The notes under the pieces: generated by a model | The model's database searches: none | Told to the model about the DNA's origin: nothing | Seen by the model: the letters and a program-made list of their open reading frames with translations, nothing else | NCBI GenBank assembly: GCA_037501455.1 | Contig: CM074856.1 | Coordinates: forward strand, 96,586,001-96,650,000 | DNA from: Lantana camara | Taxonomy: Eukaryota; Streptophyta; Magnoliopsida; Lamiales; Verbenaceae | Length of the DNA: 64,000 nucleotides | Direction of reading: 5' to 3' | Part shown: piece by piece, positions 20,767-32,635 of the stretch | Layout of the letters: the number at the start of each line of letters is the position of its first letter | Position numbering within the stretch: position 1 is the first letter of the stretch | Position numbers and translations under genes: made by a program

Positions 20767-23700
20767 ATGCCTCCACGAAGGAGAAATGATAGGGAACAGA
20801 CCCCGGATCTTAATCAACCTCCTCCACAAGCACCACCACCTCCTCCATTGAATGCAGAAAATATTGTTCAGGCTCTCTTAAACCAGTTGCAACAGAATCA
20901 AAGGAATAATCCTTATGGGGAGGCTCAAGAGGGTCAAGTTACCCCGACTTTTAGGGAATTTCGGAAAAACAACCCTCCGAAGTGGTACGGCGGTGATGAT
21001 ATTAAAGCAGAGGAATGGTTGTCAGAAATTTCGGGGATTTGGGAAATATGCCCTGCACCATCTCATGAGAAGGCAGTTTGCACGGCTCGTTTTGTTCAGG
21101 GTCCCACCTCTAATTGGTTGAAGGCTATGAGAGCTCGGTTAGAAAGAATGGGTGAAGAGTTTAACTGGGAAAGCTTCATAAGAGAATTTCGCCACAAGTA
21201 TATCCCACCAAGTGCCCGTGAAAGAAGACTCCAGGAATTCACGGAGTTAAAACAAGGGAATCGTTCTGTTGAAGATTATATTTTGGAATTTGAAAGACTC
21301 GCCCCGTATGCCCCTCACATCACTAACGATGATACTCAGAAAGCCCGGAATTTTATCCATGGGCTGAGGTATGACGTTCAGAATGCTCTAAAGGCCGCTA
21401 CTGTGGACACTTGGGAGAAGGCTACAAGGAAGGCACTGAAAGTAGAAGCTCATAATTTGAGGATGAAACCTCCGGCTTACTCTTCGGGGCAAGGTTCGAG
21501 CACCGGATCAAATTTGGGTAAGAGGCCTATCTCTCAACGTGGGCCTCCGGTCTTCAAGCCCAAAGGTTCTAATCTTTTTAATAAGAAGCCCCGACCCCAA
21601 GGACAAGCTGTGGTACCCGCTCTACCGGCCCCAATTGAGTGTTCTTATTGTGGGGGTCCCAATCATACTGAGGAGACGTGCCGAAAGAAATTGGGAAGGT
21701 GCTATGGTTGTGGGGAGCCCGGTCACATGATCAACGCTTGTCCTAAGAAGAAGGATCCTCAACCCTTGAATACTAGGCCTCCGAGAGCTCCTATCCAAGC
21801 CAGAGCCTATGTACTTGAAGGTGAAGAAGAGGATGCCGAGGTGGATGCAAATGCCGTCGTTGAAGGTACTATTAGCATTCATGGCATTCCATTACATGCA
21901 TTATTTGATCCGGGAGCAACACATTCTTTTATTGCTTCCCGGTGTGTTCCTGCACTTTCTTTGCCTGTTGCTTGCTTTGATGATTCCTTTGTTGTGAGTT
22001 CCCCACTCGGGGGCAGTTTGGTAGCGGACCGTGTGTTTCGTGGGTACCCGGTTGTTGTTGAAGATCAAGAGTATCCGGCAGATTTGATTGAGATGCCTAT
22101 CAAGAGATATGGCGTAATTTTAGGGATGGACTGGTTGTTTCGACACCGAGCCATGATGGATTGCTTCGCTAAGAAGGTGACATTGGGTTCTACGGTATTT
22201 GCGGGTCAGAGATTGAAGGCCTGCCCGTTTATATCCTTTATGGAAGCAAGTAAATTGTTCCGGGACGGTGCAACGGGCTACGTGGCCTATCTTTTGAATA
22301 AACCGAAAGATCAGGCCAAGCTCGAGGAGACGGAGATCGTGAAGGAGTTCCCCGATGTTTTTCCGGAGAATTTGGGGTCTTTGCCTTTGGATCGGGACGT
22401 CGAATTTGTAATAGATCTCTATCCCGGAGCGGAACCTTATGCGAAATCTCCCTACAGGATGGCTCCAGCGGAGTTGAAGGAGCTGAAGGCGCAACTTGAC
22501 GAGCTCTTAGAGTGTGGTTACATTCGCCCGAGCACTTCTCCGTGGGGTGCTCCTGTCTTGTTTGTAAAGAAGAAAGACGGGACATTGCGGATGTGTTTTG
22601 ACTACCGTGAGCTGAACCGGTTAACGGTTAAAAATAAATACCCACTTCCTCATATTGAAGAGTTGTTTGATCTTCTTCAAGGTTCGTGTGTTTATTCTAA
22701 GTTGGATTTAAGACAAGGGTACTATCAGTTGCGTATCCGGGAGGAAGACATACCGAAGACGGGTTTCAACACTCGTTATGGGCATTTCGAGTTTGTGGTC
22801 ATGCCTTTTGGTCTTACTAATGCCCCAGCCGCGTTCATGGATATGATGCACCGAATATTCCGGCCCTACCTCGATAAATTCATGGTCATCTTTATAGATG
22901 ATATTCTGGTGTATTCAAGGTCCGCTGAAGATCATGCGCGGCATTTGAGAGTGGTATTATCTACACTTCGAGAACATAGATTGTTCGCCAAGTTTAGCAA
23001 GTGTGAGTTCTGGATTGAACGGGTTTCATTTTTGGGTCACTTTATCTCAGGGAATGGGGTTGAAGTGGATCCAGCAAAGATAGAAACGGTTATGTTATGG
23101 AAACAGCCGAAGAACGCCTCTGAAGTGAGAAGTTTTCTAGGGTTAGCGGGGTATTATAGGCGCTTTGTGAAAGACTTCTCGAAGATTGCTTCCCCGTTGA
23201 CTCGGTTAACAAAGAAAGAGGTTAAGTTCGAGTGGGACGAGGCGTGTGAGAAGAGTTTTCAAACTCTTAAGGAGAGATTGACTTCTGCACCGGTTTTAAC
23301 CCTACCCGAGGGTTCTGAAGGTTACTCAGTTTATACCGATGCGTCGAAGGATGGGCTCGGTTGTGTCTTGATGCAAAATGGTAAAGTAGTAGCATACGCC
23401 TCGAGGAAGTTAAAAGATCACGAGAAAAATTATCCCACTCATGATTTGGAATTAGCTGCGGTTGTTTTTGCTTTGATGAAATGGCGTCATTATCTTTATG
23501 GGGTTACTTTTGAAGTTTTTACCGACCACCAAAGCCTTAAGTATTTGTTTACACAGAAGGATTTAAATCTAAGGCAAAGACGTTGGGTTGAGCTACTTGA
23601 GGACTATGATTGTAGAATTCAATACCATCCGGGTAAGGCTAATGTAGTTGCGGATGCTTTGAGCAGAAAGGTTAGTATCTCGAGTTTGGGAGCAAGTTCA

Positions 23701-25227
23701 AGTAAACAGAGTTCGGTATCCTTGGTTTCAGAGGCCCCTTTGGCAAATATATCAGTACAACCGGATTTGAGGCAAAGATTGATTGAAGCTCAATCTAATG
23801 ATTTGGAAATTCAAAGATTAGTAGCTAAGGCAAGGATTGATCCAGAGACAAAATTCGGGTTTGATGATTCGGGATTATTCCGGTTTAAGGTTCGGGTGTG
23901 TGTTCCAGATGAACTTAAGCAGTTGGTGTTGGATGAGGCGCATAAGTCGGCTTATACGGTACATCCCGGTACTACTAAGATGTATAGAGATTTAAGAAGT
24001 TTGTATTGGTGGAACGGCACGAAAAGAGATGTGGCCAATTATGTAAGAAGGTGCCAAACATGCCAAGTGGTGAAAGCTGAACATCAGAAACCGGGGGGAA
24101 CTCTCCAACCACTTCCAATTCCTGAATGGAAGTGGGAGCAAGTGACGATGGACTTCGTGTCCGGCTTGCCAAGGACCAAAGGAGGTTTCGATGGAATTTG
24201 GGTCATAATTGATCGGTTTTCGAAGTCGGCTCACTTTCTCAAGGTCCGAATGTTCGATAAAGTACCTAAGTTGGCCAAGTTGTACCGGAAAGAAATTGTG
24301 AGATTGCATGGTGCACCTGTCAGTATTGTTTCAGATAGGGATCCACGGTTTACAGCAAGTTTCTGGCAGGAATTACAGAAGTGTATGGGAACGAAACTTC
24401 AGTTTAGTACTGCATCTCACCCACAAACGGATGGACAATCCGAGAGGTTAATTAAATATCTTGAGGACATGCTTCGTGCTTGTGCTTTAGACTATCAAGA
24501 CTCGTGGGATGAGTATTTGGATTTGGTCGAGTTCGCCTATAATAACAGTTTTCAGACTTCGGTTGGTATGGCTCCGTATGAGGCATTATATGGAAAGAAA
24601 TGTCGATCACCTTTATTTTGGGATATTGATGAATGGAGATGGACAAAGGATGGTAAGCTCGACAGAGCTAAGAAACCAAAGGAGATCCAAGATACCATCG
24701 AGAAAGTGAAAGTGATTCGACAAAGGCTAAAGACTTCTCAGGACCGACAGAAAAGTTATGTGGACAAAAGAAGACGACCCTTGGCGTTTGAAGCGGGAGA
24801 TAAGGTTTTTCTAAAAGCATCTCCTAGAAAAGGGTTTGCTCGGATTGGTAAAGGCGGGAAGCTTAACCCGCGCTACTTAGGCCCCTTTGTAATTCTTGAA
24901 CGAGTTGGGGAAGTAGCCTACCGGCTTGATCTACCACCGAGTTTGACCGGGATACACAATGTTTTCCATGTCTCTCAACTCCGGAAACACTATCCCGATG
25001 AGTCTTCTATAATTCCAATCAAAGAGGTGCAACTAGAGCCGGATTTGACAATCAAGAAGTACCCGGTTAAAGTTTTGGACCGGAAGATGCAAGAATTGAG
25101 AAACCGACAAATCCCCTTGGTAAAAGTCTTGTGGCGTGATCAGAAATCCGAAGAAGCCACTTGGGAAACCGAGGAGAAAATGAGACAGTTGTACCCGGAA
25201 CTTTTCAAGACCTCGCTTCGGAACTGA
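20767..25227 (+). CDS. Gag-Pol polyprotein of chromovirus B, copy 1 (intact frame)
   Basis: 1486 residues, the only uninterrupted gag-pol in the window. Start MPPRRRND follows an acceptor-like TTTTCAG. In order: Gag with a proline-rich N-terminus and the retrotransposon gag fold (about 70-215), two CCHC zinc knuckles (292-305 and 312-325), aspartic protease with DPGATH (D381), RT with FIDD (D711-D712), RNase H with TDAS (D858), integrase zinc region (H1059, H1066, C1096, C1099), catalytic core D1129, D1190, E1226 (35 residues between the last two), and a C-terminal chromodomain (about 1433-1480) thought to steer integration to marked chromatin. The RT residue before DYREL is Phe where the other copies here have Ile, which may lower activity. 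Stop at 25225-25227, then a hairpin and polypurine tract. Confidence 0.93.
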   Translation: MPPRRRNDREQTPDLNQPPPQAPPPPPLNAENIVQALLNQLQQNQRNNPYGEAQEGQVTPTFREFRKNNPPKWYGGDDIKAEEWLSEISGIWEICPAPSHEKAVCTARFVQGPTSNWLKAMRARLERMGEEFNWESFIREFRHKYIPPSARERRLQEFTELKQGNRSVEDYILEFERLAPYAPHITNDDTQKARNFIHGLRYDVQNALKAATVDTWEKATRKALKVEAHNLRMKPPAYSSGQGSSTGSNLGKRPISQRGPPVFKPKGSNLFNKKPRPQGQAVVPALPAPIECSYCGGPNHTEETCRKKLGRCYGCGEPGHMINACPKKKDPQPLNTRPPRAPIQARAYVLEGEEEDAEVDANAVVEGTISIHGIPLHALFDPGATHSFIASRCVPALSLPVACFDDSFVVSSPLGGSLVADRVFRGYPVVVEDQEYPADLIEMPIKRYGVILGMDWLFRHRAMMDCFAKKVTLGSTVFAGQRLKACPFISFMEASKLFRDGATGYVAYLLNKPKDQAKLEETEIVKEFPDVFPENLGSLPLDRDVEFVIDLYPGAEPYAKSPYRMAPAELKELKAQLDELLECGYIRPSTSPWGAPVLFVKKKDGTLRMCFDYRELNRLTVKNKYPLPHIEELFDLLQGSCVYSKLDLRQGYYQLRIREEDIPKTGFNTRYGHFEFVVMPFGLTNAPAAFMDMMHRIFRPYLDKFMVIFIDDILVYSRSAEDHARHLRVVLSTLREHRLFAKFSKCEFWIERVSFLGHFISGNGVEVDPAKIETVMLWKQPKNASEVRSFLGLAGYYRRFVKDFSKIASPLTRLTKKEVKFEWDEACEKSFQTLKERLTSAPVLTLPEGSEGYSVYTDASKDGLGCVLMQNGKVVAYASRKLKDHEKNYPTHDLELAAVVFALMKWRHYLYGVTFEVFTDHQSLKYLFTQKDLNLRQRRWVELLEDYDCRIQYHPGKANVVADALSRKVSISSLGASSSKQSSVSLVSEAPLANISVQPDLRQRLIEAQSNDLEIQRLVAKARIDPETKFGFDDSGLFRFKVRVCVPDELKQLVLDEAHKSAYTVHPGTTKMYRDLRSLYWWNGTKRDVANYVRRCQTCQVVKAEHQKPGGTLQPLPIPEWKWEQVTMDFVSGLPRTKGGFDGIWVIIDRFSKSAHFLKVRMFDKVPKLAKLYRKEIVRLHGAPVSIVSDRDPRFTASFWQELQKCMGTKLQFSTASHPQTDGQSERLIKYLEDMLRACALDYQDSWDEYLDLVEFAYNNSFQTSVGMAPYEALYGKKCRSPLFWDIDEWRWTKDGKLDRAKKPKEIQDTIEKVKVIRQRLKTSQDRQKSYVDKRRRPLAFEAGDKVFLKASPRKGFARIGKGGKLNPRYLGPFVILERVGEVAYRLDLPPSLTGIHNVFHVSQLRKHYPDESSIIPIKEVQLEPDLTIKKYPVKVLDRKMQELRNRQIPLVKVLWRDQKSEEATWETEEKMRQLYPELFKTSLRN

Positions 25228-25255
25228 GGACAGGTCCTTTTGAAGGAGGGAGGTT
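25220..25255 (+). other. Element B pre-PPT hairpin and polypurine tract, unit 1
   Basis: GGAACTG, loop AGGA, CAGGTCC (25220-25237) pairs with one mismatch and overlaps the gag-pol stop codon. The tract GAAGGAGGGAGG (25242-25253) follows, and LTR2 starts at 25256. In unit 2 (32600-32617) the stem is perfect. Confidence 0.8.
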
Positions 25256-27937
25256 TGTAACATCCCGACCGATCAGACTTTCAGGTATATTTTTATGTGC
25301 GCGATTTAATTAATTAATTACGTGAATACTTGATAGTTATTAATTCTTATGTGGATATTTGATAATTATTTGGTTTAAGAATGAATTCGGTTTGAACGTT
25401 TAAACCCTCTATGTTTGAAATTTTGCCCTATTCGTATCCGATTTCAATTCTGTTTCTTACGAATTTTTGATATGCGTGAATTACTTGAGTTATGAACTTG
25501 ACTATATGCTCGTTTTATGTTTTGGAATTTATTTGGTTTGTCTTTTGATTTTATTTTGGAGACGGAACCTAAATGAGGCTAAAGAGCATTTAGCGCGCCT
25601 TAGGTTCCGGGAAGCACAACTTGAGCTCGGGAATTCGGATTCGAATTCCGTCACCTCCGTTGAACTCGTATCCATGATTCGGGTTCAATAAACATAGCCT
25701 CATATTTTTCTAAGCTCATTTAGACCTCCGAAATTTAACCGAAACAAGCCTCGTATGCCATTTTAGACCTTTGCCCACTCTTTTATTCATAACTTTTCAT
25801 ATATTTGACCAAATTAAATAAACCTTGGCCCCACATACTCCTAGCATACTCCTCTATCAGCCATAATCCCCTCATTTCGTTCCAACCTTGGAGAGGAGAG
25901 AGAAATAGCTGCTCAAAACCGAGACCAAGAAGGAAGCAAAATTATACTATTCACCTTCCAACCTTTTGAGCTCAAATCCTCATCAAATCCTTCCATTTTC
26001 GAAAGGTAAGCTTGGATTTTGACATGGATTGAGTGAATATATGACATATTATGATCCTAATATGATCTATCTTGAGTTTGCACGAATTTGGATGAGTTTT
26101 GGAGAGTTTTGGGGCTGAAAAATCGAGTTTTTTTGGCTTCCGACTCAAATCCACGGGGGTGGATTTTCCCTTTGAAAAAAATCCGCCGGGGTGGATTTGA
26201 GTCAGAAACTCCTGGAAAATCCATGGGGGTGGATTTTCCCTTTGAAAAAAATCCACCGGGGTGGATTTAGGTCAGTGGCTCCTTTTGCCCCAAACTTCGA
26301 TTTTCTTGTTTCGTTTCGCATTCTTTTCGCTTTCTCAACACTAATTTGATCCCCATGCTTCTTCTAACATGTTATATTGTATGTTAAGATTTATGTTATA
26401 AATTTATAGTTCGTTTTACATCCTTGTTTATGATATGTGAGTTCATATGCAATGTGTGACCTTATATGACCTAAACATGAATTCATCTCATTTCATTTGC
26501 ATCATTTACACGCATGTGCATTTGCCGAGCGTTTATGTGGTACATTTTGAGTCTAAGATTATCCCTTGTTATTTGTTTTGTGTAGTTGACCCTCCCGTTG
26601 ACGACGAGGTTGTCCCTTAGGCGTCCGGTTCGCTTTCTTTTGTCATCGCTACGCGTTCGGAAGGTGAGGTTTTATTCTTTTAGATATTATGACCTAAAAC
26701 CCTAAATGTTTTTAATCCCGCATGCGATTTATGTATACTATATGTTAAATATATGTATGGTATGTACTTTGAGGACTTGTTCTCTTTGTTATAAGTTTTT
26801 GAAAACGATTTGTATAAGTATATAAACTATTTTACATTTGTTTTGAAATCCTTTCGTTAAGTGTGAGTGTGTAAGTCAGCTTTGAACTTTGAAAGAGAAG
26901 TTTACGAAAATTATGAATTTTGAATTATGATTTGGGCCCGGAGAGTGGCATGGTATCTCGGGACGGCCGAGGGGTCGCCGGGCTCTTCCATCAACACTTT
27001 CCTTTGAGAGTCTCGCCTAACCTTAGGAGGTTGAGGAAGGGCGTTTCTCTTGAGCCGGTGGATTCAACCACCGAAGGTTTCAAGGAAGTAATTAACCTTG
27101 TTTCGTGTGAATTTGACCGATAATTAGGGCCGTCAACCCTTCTATCACCCGAAGAAGGATGGTTTATGAATTTTGCTTTGATTATGTCTTTGTTTGTGGG
27201 AGTTGGAGGTATAACTCGTACTCGCCGAGTTGTGTGAATGCGTATGATTTATGAAACGGGAATGGATTCTTAAATACTTAAAATTATTGATTTTGGCCTA
27301 TGGCCCTTACTTCTTTTCATTATATATAGTTATTATCACGGGAAATGTTTTAGTTTGCAAAAACCCTCCCCGGTTCATGGATCCTTTTATGATTTTGATT
27401 AGGTGCTTTGCTCTATATGTATTATGAGTATGTGGGTAGCCCCCTCACTAGTCATTAGGACTAACCCTCGTGGTTTTCCTTTCTTTTTCCCATCTTTGAG
27501 TTGCAGGTACCGTGGGAGTCGAGCTAGGCGGCAAGTTGTCTTCGAGTCTTACTTGTCTCATAGCTCGAGTCATCTTTATTGCATTCGTAGTGGTTTATGT
27601 CTTATGTTTATGAAATTTATTTTCCGAATACTTTAATACTTGAAATGTTTTGGCCCGGGAAGGGCATTGTAAATTTGTAATTGGAAATATTATGCTCTTA
27701 TGACTATGTGATATGTATATATATGATCTTGGGGAATTTTGTATGAATTGCTTTTATCGCTTCCGCTATACCATGAACTGTTTTGTGCTCTGACTGAGGG
27801 TTAGGCCGCCTAGCTAGAGAGTGAGTTTTGTTTGTCTCTCGTTCGCTATTGTTCGATGCGTGTACGGATTCTCCATTCCACTACACGTGTCGGGCTCTAG
27901 TGCGGGGGATGTGGTGCCCTACGCTCGGGGTGCTACA
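25256..27937 (+). repeat. Element B LTR2 (shared middle LTR), 2682 bp
   Basis: Serves as 3' LTR of unit 1 and 5' LTR of unit 2. It carries the inverted-repeat block at 26142-26276. No target duplication surrounds it, as expected of a product of recombination between LTRs. Confidence 0.93.
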
Positions 27938-27945
27938 TCCTTAAG

Positions 27946-27981
27946 TGGTATCAGAGCTCTCGGTTGTAAAACCGGAGCTCT
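27946..27981 (+). other. Element B primer-binding site 2 with overlapping hairpin
   Basis: Identical to the site and hairpin at 20566-20601: TGGTATCAGAGC, then arms AGAGCTC/GAGCTCT and CGGTT/AACCG with loop GTAA. Confidence 0.85.
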
Positions 27982-28146
27982 AGAGTCGTGTCGGGTCTGT
28001 CTAGGTCGTTCGGCTTAGGGTTATGTGATTATTTGCATTCATCTTTACAATTATGTGAGTTAATTGTTTAAATTTTAATTAATTGCTTCCGTGAACATAC
28101 ATTGAACCCCATGCATCAATATTTTCTTGATTTGTGAATTTTCAGG

Positions 28147-31100
28147 ATGCCTCCACGAAGGAGAAATGATAGGGAACAGACCCCGGATCTTAATCAACCT
28201 CCTCCACAAGCACCACCACCTCCTCCATTGAATGCAGAAAATATTGTTCAGGCTCTCTTAAACCAGTTGCAACAGAATCAAAGGAATAATCCTTATGGGG
28301 AGGCTCAAGAGGGTCAAGTTACCCCGACTTTTAGGGAATTTCGGAACAACAACCCTCCGAAGTGGTACGGCGGTGATGATATTAAAGCAGAGGAATGGTT
28401 GTCAGAAATTTCGGGGATTTGGGAAATATGCCCTGCACCATCTCATGAGAAGGCAGTTTGCACGGCTCGTTTTGTTCAGGGTCCCGCCTCTAATTGGTTG
28501 AAGGCTATGAGAGCTCGGTTAGAAAGAATGGGTGAAGAGTTTAACTGGGAAAGCTTCATAAGAGAATTTCGCCACAAGTATATCCCACCAAGTGCCCGTG
28601 AAAGAAGACTCCAGGAATTCACGGAGTTAAAACAAGGGAATCGTTCTGTTGAAGATTATATTTTGGAATTTGAAAGACTCGCCCCGTATGCCCCTCACAT
28701 CACTAACGATGATACTCAGAAAGCCCGGAATTTTATTCATGGGCTGAGGTATGACATTCAGAATGCTCTAAAGGCCGCTACTGTGGACACTTGGGAGAAG
28801 GCTACAAGGAAGGCACTGAAAGTAGAAGCTCATAATTTGAGGATGAAACCTCCGGCTTACTCTTCGGGGCAAGGTTCGAGCACCGGATCAAATTTGGGTA
28901 AGAGGCCTATCTCTCAACGTGGGCCTCCGGTCTTCAAGCCCAAAGGTTCTAATCTTTTTAATAAGAAGCCCCGACCCCAAGGACAAGCTGTGGTACCCGC
29001 TCTACCGGCCCCAATTGAGTGTTCTTATTGCGGGGGTCCCAATCATACTGAGGAGACGTGCCGAAAGAAATTGGGAAGGTGCTATGGTTGTGGGGAGCCC
29101 GGTCACATGATCAACGCTTGTCCTAAGAAGAAGGATCCTCAACCCTTGAATACTAGGCCTCCGAGAGCTCCTATCCAAGCCAGAGCCTATGCACTTGAAG
29201 GTGAAGAAGAGGATGCCGAGGTGGATGCAAATGCCGTCGTTGAAGGTACTATTAGCATTCATGGCATTCCATTACATGCATTATTTGATCCGGGAGCAAC
29301 GCATTCTTTTATTGCTTCCCGGTGTGTTCCTGCACTTTCTTTGCCTATTGCTTGCTTTGATGATTCCTTTGTTGTGAGTTCCCCACTCGGGGGCAGTTTG
29401 GTAGCGGACCGTGTGTTTCGTGGGTGCCCGGTTGTTGTTGAAGATCAAGAGTATCCGGCAGATTTGATTGAGATGCCTATCAAGAGATATGGGGTAATTT
29501 TAGGGATGGACTGGTTGTTTCGACACCGAGCCATGATGGATTGCTTCGCTAAGAAGGTGACATTGGGTTCTACGGTATTTGCGGGTCAGAGATTGAAGGC
29601 CTGCCCGTTTATATCCTTTATGGAAGCAAGTAAATTGTTCCGGGACGGTGCAACGGGCTACGTGGCCTATCTTTTGAATAAACCGAAAGATCAGGCCAAG
29701 CTCGAGGAGACGGAGATCGTGAAGGAGTTCCCCGATGTTTTTCCGGAGAATTTGGGGTCTTTGCCTCTGGATCGGGACGTCGAATTTGTAATAGATCTCT
29801 ATCCCGGAGCGGAACCTTATGCGAAATCTCCCTACAGGATGGCTCCAGCGGAGTTGAAGGAGCTGAAGGCGCAACTTGATGAGCTCTTAGAGTGTGGTTA
29901 CATTCGCCCGAGCACTTCTCCGTGGGGTGCTCCTGTCTTGTTTGTAAAGAAGAAAGACGGGACATTGCGGATGTGTATTGACTACCGTGAGCTGAACCGG
30001 TTAACGGTTAAAAATAAATACCCACTTCCTCATATTGAAGAGTTGTTTGATCTTCTTCAAGGTTCGTGTGTTTATTCTAAGTTGGATTTAAGACAAGGGT
30101 ACTATCAGTTGCGTATCCGGGAGGAAGACATACCGAAGACGGGTTTCAACACTCGTTATGGGCATTTCGAGTTTGTGGTCATGCCTTTTGGTCTTACTAA
30201 TGCCCCAGCCGCGTTCATGGATATGATGCACCGAATATTCCGGCCCTACCTCGATAAATTCGTGGTCATCTTTATAGATGATATTCTGGTGTATTCAAGG
30301 TCCGCTGAAGATCATGCGCGGCATTTGAGAGTGGTATTATCTACACTTCGAGAACATAGATTGTTCGCCAAGTTTAGCAAGTGTGAGTTCTGGATTGAAC
30401 GGGTTTCATTTTTGGGTCACTTTATCTCAGGGAATGGGGTTGAAGTGGATCCAGCAAAGATAGAAACGGTTATGTTATGGAAACAGCCGAAGAACGCCTC
30501 TGAAGTGAGAAGTTTTCTAGGGTTAGCGGGGTATTATAGGCGCTTTGTGAAAGACTTCTCGAAGATTGCTTCCCCGTTGACTCGGTTAACAAAGAAAGAG
30601 GTTAAGTTCGAGTGGGACGAGGCGTGTGAGAAGAGTTTTCAAACTCCTAAGGAGAGATTGACTTCTGCACCGGTTTTAACCCTACCCGAGGGTTTTGAAG
30701 GTTACTCAGTTTATACCGATGCGTCGAAGGATGGGCTCGGTTGTGTCTTGATGCAAAATGGTAAAGTAGTAGCATACGCCTCGAGGAAGTTAAAAGATCA
30801 CGAGAAAAATTATCCCACTCATGATTTGGAATTAGCTGCGGTTGTTTTTGCTTTGATGAAATGGCGTCATTATCTTTATGGGGTTACTTTTGAAGTTTTT
30901 ACCGACCACCAAAGCCTTAAGTATTTGTTTACACAGAAGGATTTAAATCTAAGGCAAAGACGTTGGGTTGAGCTACTTGAGGACTATGATTGTAGAATTC
31001 AATACCATCCGGGTAAGGCTAATGTAGTTGCGGATGCTTTGAGCAGAAAGGTTAGTATCTCGAGTTTGCTAGCAGGTTCAAGTAAACAGAGTTCGGTATC

Positions 31101-32607
31101 CTTGGTTTCAGAGGCCCGTTTGGCAAATATATCAGTACAACCGGATTTGAGGCAAAGATTGATTGAAGCTCAATCTAATTATTTGGAAATTCAAAGATTA
31201 GTAGCTAAGGCAAGGATTGATCCAGAGACAAAATTCGGGTTTGATGATTCGGGATTATTCCGGTTTAAGGCTCGGGTGTGTGTTCCAGATGAACTTAAGC
31301 AGTTGGTGTTGGATGAGGCGCATAAGTCGGCTTATACGGTACATCCCGGTACTACTAAGATGTATAGAGATTTAAGAAGTTTGTATTGGTGGAACGGCAT
31401 GAAAAGAGATGTGGCCAATTATGTAAGAAGGTGCCAAACATGCCAAGTGGTGAAAGCTGAACATCAGAAACCGGGGGGAACTCTCCAACCACTTCCAATT
31501 CCTGAATGGAAGTGGGAGCAAGTGACGATGGACTTCGTGTCCGGCTTGCCAAGGACCAAAGGAGGTTTCGATGGAATTTGGGTCATAATTGATCAGTTTT
31601 CGAAGTCGGCTCACTTTCTCAAGGTCCGAATGTCCGATAAAGTACCTAAGTTGGCCAAGTTATACCGGAAAGAAATTGTGAGATTGCATGGTGCACCTGT
31701 CAGTATTGTTTCAGATAGGGATCCACGGTTTACAGCAAGTTTCTGGCAGGAATTACAGAAGTGTATGGGAACGAAACTTCAGTTTAGTACTGCATCTCAC
31801 CCACAAACGGATGGACAATCCGAGAGGTTAATTAAATATCTTGAGGACATGCTTCGTGCTTGTGCTTTAGACTATCAAGACTCGTGGGATGAGTATTTGG
31901 ATTTGGTCGAGTTCGCCTATAATAACAGTTTTTAGACTTCGGTTGGTATGGCTCCGTATGAGGCATTATATGGAAGGAAATGTCGATCACCTTTATTTTG
32001 GGATATTGATGAATGGAGATGGACAAAGGATGGTAAGCTCGACAGAGCTAAGAAACCAAAGGAGATCCAAGATACCATCGAGAAAGTGAAAGTGATTCGA
32101 CAAAGGCTAAAGACGGCTCAGGACCGACAGAAAAGTTGTGTGGACAAAAGAAGACGACCCTTGGCGTTTGAAGCGGGAGATAAGGTTTTTCTAAAAGCAT
32201 CTCCTAGAAAAGGGTTTGCTCGGATTGGTAAAGGCGGGAAGCTTAACCCGCGCTACTTAGGCCCCTTTGTAATTCTTGAACGAGTTGGGGAAGTAGCCTA
32301 CCGACTTGATCTACCACCGAGTTTGACCGGGATACACAATGTTTTCCATGTCTCTCAACTCCGGAAACACTATCCCGATGAGTCTTCTATAATTCCAATC
32401 AAAGAGGTGCAACTAGAGCCGGATTTGACAATCAAGAAGTACCCGGTTAAAGTTTTGGACCGGAAGATGCAAGAATTGAGAAACCGGCAAATCCCCTTGG
32501 TAAAAGTCTTGTGGCGTGATCAGAAATCCGAAGAAGCCACTTGGGAAACCGAGGAGAAAATGAGACAGTTGTACCCGGAACTTTTCAAGACCTCGCTTCG
32601 GACCTGA
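28147..32607 (+). pseudogene. Gag-Pol of chromovirus B, copy 2 (one nonsense codon)
   Basis: It has the same domain order and length as copy 1, with about 35 nucleotide differences over the coding region. CAG has become TAG at 31933-31935, in the integrase after the catalytic Glu and before MAPYEALYG, removing the integrase C-terminus and chromodomain. The frame is otherwise open to 32607. Missense differences include Leu to Pro in the RNase H-proximal region (TPKERLT) and Arg to Gln near DQFSKSAHF. Truncated Gag-Pol with protease, RT and RNase H could still be made in principle. Confidence 0.92.
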
Positions 32608-32635
32608 GGACAGGTCCTTTTGAAGGAGGGAGGTT
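32600..32635 (+). other. Element B pre-PPT hairpin and polypurine tract, unit 2
   Basis: GGACCTG, loop AGGA, CAGGTCC (32600-32617), a perfect 7-bp stem overlapping the stop codon, then GAAGGAGGGAGG; LTR3 starts at 32636. Confidence 0.8.

Noticed and set aside
22120..22585. Minus-strand ORFs inside the B gag-pol (also 24452-24646 and others)
   Set aside because: Antisense shadows of a conserved coding frame; no independent motifs.
25256..27937. Two independent insertions of B side by side
   Set aside because: The middle LTR is shared, the period is exact and only the outer ends carry the TAATA duplication.
31948..32607. Separate gene for an integrase C-terminus in B copy 2
   Set aside because: It is in the same frame as the upstream gag-pol and is separated only by the TAG at 31933.
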